Assembly (NCBI GenBank): GCA_937916125.1
Contig: CALGGE010000045.1
Coordinates: forward strand, 1-28,134
Reading direction: 5' to 3'
DNA: 28,134 nt
Origin: an uncultured Elusimicrobia bacterium
GTDB taxonomy: Bacteria > Elusimicrobiota > Endomicrobiia > Endomicrobiales > Endomicrobiaceae
Part shown: positions 26,629 through 28,134 of the stretch, piece after piece
Numbering within the stretch: position 1 is the first letter of the stretch
Layout: every line of letters starts with the position of its first letter
Made by a program: the position numbers and the translations under genes
The notes under the pieces: generated by a model
Database searches by the model: none
What the model was told of the DNA's origin: nothing
What the model saw: the letters and a program-made list of their open reading frames with translations, nothing else

Positions 26629-27511
26629 AAATTTTTTCCGATACTCTTATTTTCGCACTTCTGCTTCTCGGATTATTTTTAATTTCTTCTTCCGTAGCAG
26701 TGATAACTTTTTTATTTATTATTTTTAAAGTTTGTGCGGCTTTGAACGACTGTTTTACAATTCTGTCTTCAAGAGAATGATACGATATTATTACCGCTCT
26801 TGCTTTCGGTTCCAAAATATTTTCCAAAGAATTTAACAAATCTTTCAAACTGCCAAGCTCGTCGTTGACATAAATACGCAAAGCCTGAAATACTTTTGTT
26901 GCGGGATTAATATTCCCCTTTGAATATTTGACGGTACATATTATATCTTTCAGTTGATTACAGGTTTTAATATTTGTTTTTATTCTTGTATCAACTATCT
27001 TTTGTGCTATTTGTCGTGCAAAACTCTCTTCTCCGTACTCAAAAAATATCCGTTCGAGTTTTTCTTTCGAAAAAGTATTTACTGCTTCGTAAGCGGATAA
27101 AGTTTGTCTTTTATCCATTCTCATATCAAGAACGGCGTCGGAATTAAACGAAAATCCTCTCGATTTATCGTCAAGCTGTTTTGAAGAAACTCCCAAATCC
27201 GCAAGCAAGCCGGAAATTTTGGGAATATTTAAATCTTTTAAATTTTTTTCTATATTTCTGAAATTATCGTTGCAAAAAATAATTCTGTCTTTTACGCTTG
27301 TCAAATTCGGATTGGTTTCAAATCTTTTTAAAGAAGTTTCGTCCTGATCAAAAGCTATAATTTTTATATTTTTATGTTTGTTTAACAAAAACAAACTGTG
27401 TCCGCCGCCGCCGAACGTACAGTCAACATAATAACCGCTTAATGACGTTATCAAATATTTGTCCGTTTCATTAAGCATTACCGGTTTATGATAATCGTTT
27501 TCAGTATCCAT
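26621..27511 (-). CDS. rsmH: RsmH, 16S rRNA m4C1402 methyltransferase
   Basis: Also known as MraW, this SAM-dependent enzyme methylates N4 of C1402 in 16S rRNA. With the start at 27511 it has 296 residues. Motifs: HKPVMLNE at 8-15, SAM-binding VDCTFGGGGHS (29-39), LLADLGVSSKQLD, RGFSFN, and the C-terminal ISYHSLEDRIVKQSF. A GTG at 27532 would add seven residues, but homologues start only a few residues before the HxPVML motif, so the ATG is preferred. It is the first protein gene of the dcw cluster, 37 bases after the RNase P RNA. A TATAAT (27543-27538) lies between them but has no good -35 partner. Confidence 0.94.
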   Translation of the reverse strand: MDTENDYHKPVMLNETDKYLITSLSGYYVDCTFGGGGHSLFLLNKHKNIKIIAFDQDETSLKRFETNPNLTSVKDRIIFCNDNFRNIEKNLKDLNIPKISGLLADLGVSSKQLDDKSRGFSFNSDAVLDMRMDKRQTLSAYEAVNTFSKEKLERIFFEYGEESFARQIAQKIVDTRIKTNIKTCNQLKDIICTVKYSKGNINPATKVFQALRIYVNDELGSLKDLLNSLENILEPKARAVIISYHSLEDRIVKQSFKAAQTLKIINKKVITATEEEIKNNPRSRSAKIRVSEKIYE

Positions 27512-27548
27512 AAAATATTTAATTTCCGACACTAATTATTATAATGAA

Positions 27549-27911
27549 GGGCAGATGTTCATACACCGAATTCCGTAATGCTTACAAAGTAAACACTTGC
27601 GGTCATTTCTCTGCTATATAAATTACTTTATATAGTCAAGCGACAACAACTGCTGTCTTGCTTTCCGGTAAGGATTTAGCCGTTTCATTTCTCGTCTTTG
27701 TCATAAAACTTATAACGAAAATTATTCCTGATTCGCAAGTAAAACTTTTGAAAAGGAACGCTTTTCCCTTTCGGGTAAAGCCGTCACTGTTCGCACCTCT
27801 GTCATTGCTGACTGCGGGAATTGCCCGCTACCGTTTTTCTCTCTTTCGAGAGAGTAAAGTTCGGACTTTCCTCTTTACAACAAGTGTAAAGCGACCGCCG
27901 AACATCTGCCC
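27549..27911 (-). ncRNA. rnpB: RNase P RNA (bacterial A-like)
   Basis: About 363 nt of RNase P RNA, the catalytic subunit that removes 5' leaders from pre-tRNA. The ends pair perfectly over 12 bp as P1 (GGGCAGATGTTC with GAACATCTGCCC). The conserved block AGAGGAAAGTCCG is near the 5' end, and the 3' block has GGAATTCGG. Helix P4 is kept with compensating changes, CCGAA with TTCGG where E. coli has CCGGG with CCCGG. GAAACGGCTAAATCC then GGAAAGCAAG match the J11/12 region, and AGAGAAATGACCGC matches the conserved block near P2. P18 is an 8-9 bp stem with a GUAA tetraloop. P15 looks reduced to a 6-bp hairpin without GGU. Confidence 0.93.
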
Positions 27912-27932
27912 AAAAATTACCTTACAATTTTT
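27912..27932. repeat. 21-nt near-palindrome at the rnpB 5' end
   Basis: AAAAATT and AATTTTT flank a 7-nt centre directly upstream of the rnpB P1 helix. Length and arms resemble the hairpin at 19178-19198. I see no clear -10/-35 pair here for rnpB. Confidence 0.45.
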
Positions 27933-27947
27933 ATTGCCGTTTTATCT

Positions 27948-27978
27948 GTCATTCCCGAAATTCGTAGTCGGAAATCCC
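27948..27978. repeat. Imperfect hairpin repeat module (ATTCCCGA type)
   Basis: GTCATTCCCGA and TCGGAAATCCC form an inverted pair with one mismatch around about 9 nt. Similar GTCATTCCCGA hairpins are common as dispersed intergenic repeats in several phyla. Here it is one module in a composite block. Confidence 0.5.
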
Positions 27979-27993
27979 GTCGTTGCCGTTGTA

Positions 27994-28040
27994 GTTGAAA
28001 CCTTTCAACTCTTCAACTTTTCAACTATTCAACTGTCGTT
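27994..28040. repeat. Octamer array TNTTCAAC with TGTCGTT end
   Basis: GTTGAAA (27994-28000) opposes TTTCAAC (28003-28009). Octamers CTTTCAAC, TCTTCAAC, TTTTCAAC and TATTCAAC run 28002-28033, and TGTCGTT follows at 28034-28040. The design is the same as at 19234-19269. Confidence 0.85.
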
Positions 28041-28049
28041 GTTGTACAT

Positions 28050-28082
28050 TGTCGTTCTCAACTTTTCAACTATTCAACCGTC
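28050..28082. repeat. Second octamer array TNTTCAAC
   Basis: TGTCGTT (28050-28056) leads into the octamers TTCTCAAC, TTTTCAAC and TATTCAAC (28055-28078), ending in CGTC. A single heptamer-like TTGTACATTG separates it from the first array. Confidence 0.8.
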
Positions 28083-28087
28083 TTTCT

Positions 28088-28112
28088 GTCATGCTGAGCT
28101 TGTCGAAGCATC
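28088..28112. repeat. REP-like hairpin module
   Basis: GTCATGCTGAGC followed by TTGTCGAAGCATC can fold through ATGCT with AGCAT or GCTT with AAGC. Near-identical GTCATGCTGAGCTTGTCGAAGC sequences are known to me as widespread intergenic repeats in unrelated bacteria. Copy number in this genome cannot be seen from one window. Confidence 0.6.
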
Positions 28113-28120
28113 TCGTCGTT

Positions 28121-28134
28121 CATTGTACATTGTA
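28121..28134. repeat. Start of a CATTRTA heptamer array, cut by window edge
   Basis: Two heptamers CATTGTA follow a CGTCGTT junction. This is the reverse-complement form of the TAYAATG heptamers at 8573-8690. The array probably continues beyond the window. Confidence 0.7.

Noticed and set aside
27933..28134. Dedicated rnpB promoter
   Set aside because: The best -10-like match, TAAGGT, agrees at three of six positions and has no -35 at proper distance. A promoter must exist but I cannot point to it.

Overview
The window is AT-rich (roughly one third G+C by eye) and comes from a diderm bacterium. It encodes a LolD-type lipoprotein-release ATPase, a TamB-like protein of 1551 residues, an O-antigen-ligase-like polymerase and a MurE carrying the meso-diaminopimelate motif DNPR. 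Gene content and sequence style remind me of Elusimicrobiota (Endomicrobium-like). That assignment is an impression, not a demonstrated placement.

Layout. (1) 1-5968, plus strand: the end of an O-antigen ligase/polymerase, then comM, mrdA (PBP2) and rodA behind a clear sigma-70-type promoter at 1115-1143. (2) 5982-8720, minus strand: a small secreted protein of unknown function with its own promoter, an FAD-linked GlcD/D-lactate-dehydrogenase-type oxidase ending at a good terminator, and a DnaQ-like 3'-5' exonuclease. The exonuclease's predicted 5' leader is filled by a 49-bp tandem repeat. (3) 8766-16158, plus strand: lolD, ilvE, tamB and hemW, probably one operon, starting from a promoter that faces the exonuclease promoter across a 14-bp palindrome. 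(4) 27911-16151, minus strand: the RNase P RNA gene followed by a compact division and cell-wall (dcw) cluster, rsmH-ftsL-ftsI-murE-murF-mraY-murD-ftsW-murG-surE. Most of these genes overlap or are a few bases apart.

Function. Most of the window builds the envelope. MurE, MurF and MurD add amino acids to the UDP-MurNAc precursor, MraY and MurG make lipid I and lipid II, and two SEDS/PBP pairs polymerise and crosslink it: RodA/PBP2 for elongation and FtsW/FtsI for division. LolD and TamB serve the outer membrane. FtsQ, FtsA, FtsZ, MurC, MurB and Ddl are not in the window.

Most interesting points. FtsW appears to have Asn where the SEDS catalytic Asp normally sits, while RodA keeps it. Intergenic DNA carries a mosaic of short repeat modules (heptamer TAYAATG, octamer TNTTCAAC, a REP-like hairpin) that share a TGTCGTT junction, and one octamer array supplies the last codons of murD. 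The RNase P RNA seems to lack a normal P15 helix with the GGU motif. The lolD transcript may be leaderless. I found no CRISPR array, tRNA, transposase or phage gene, and no evident defence system.
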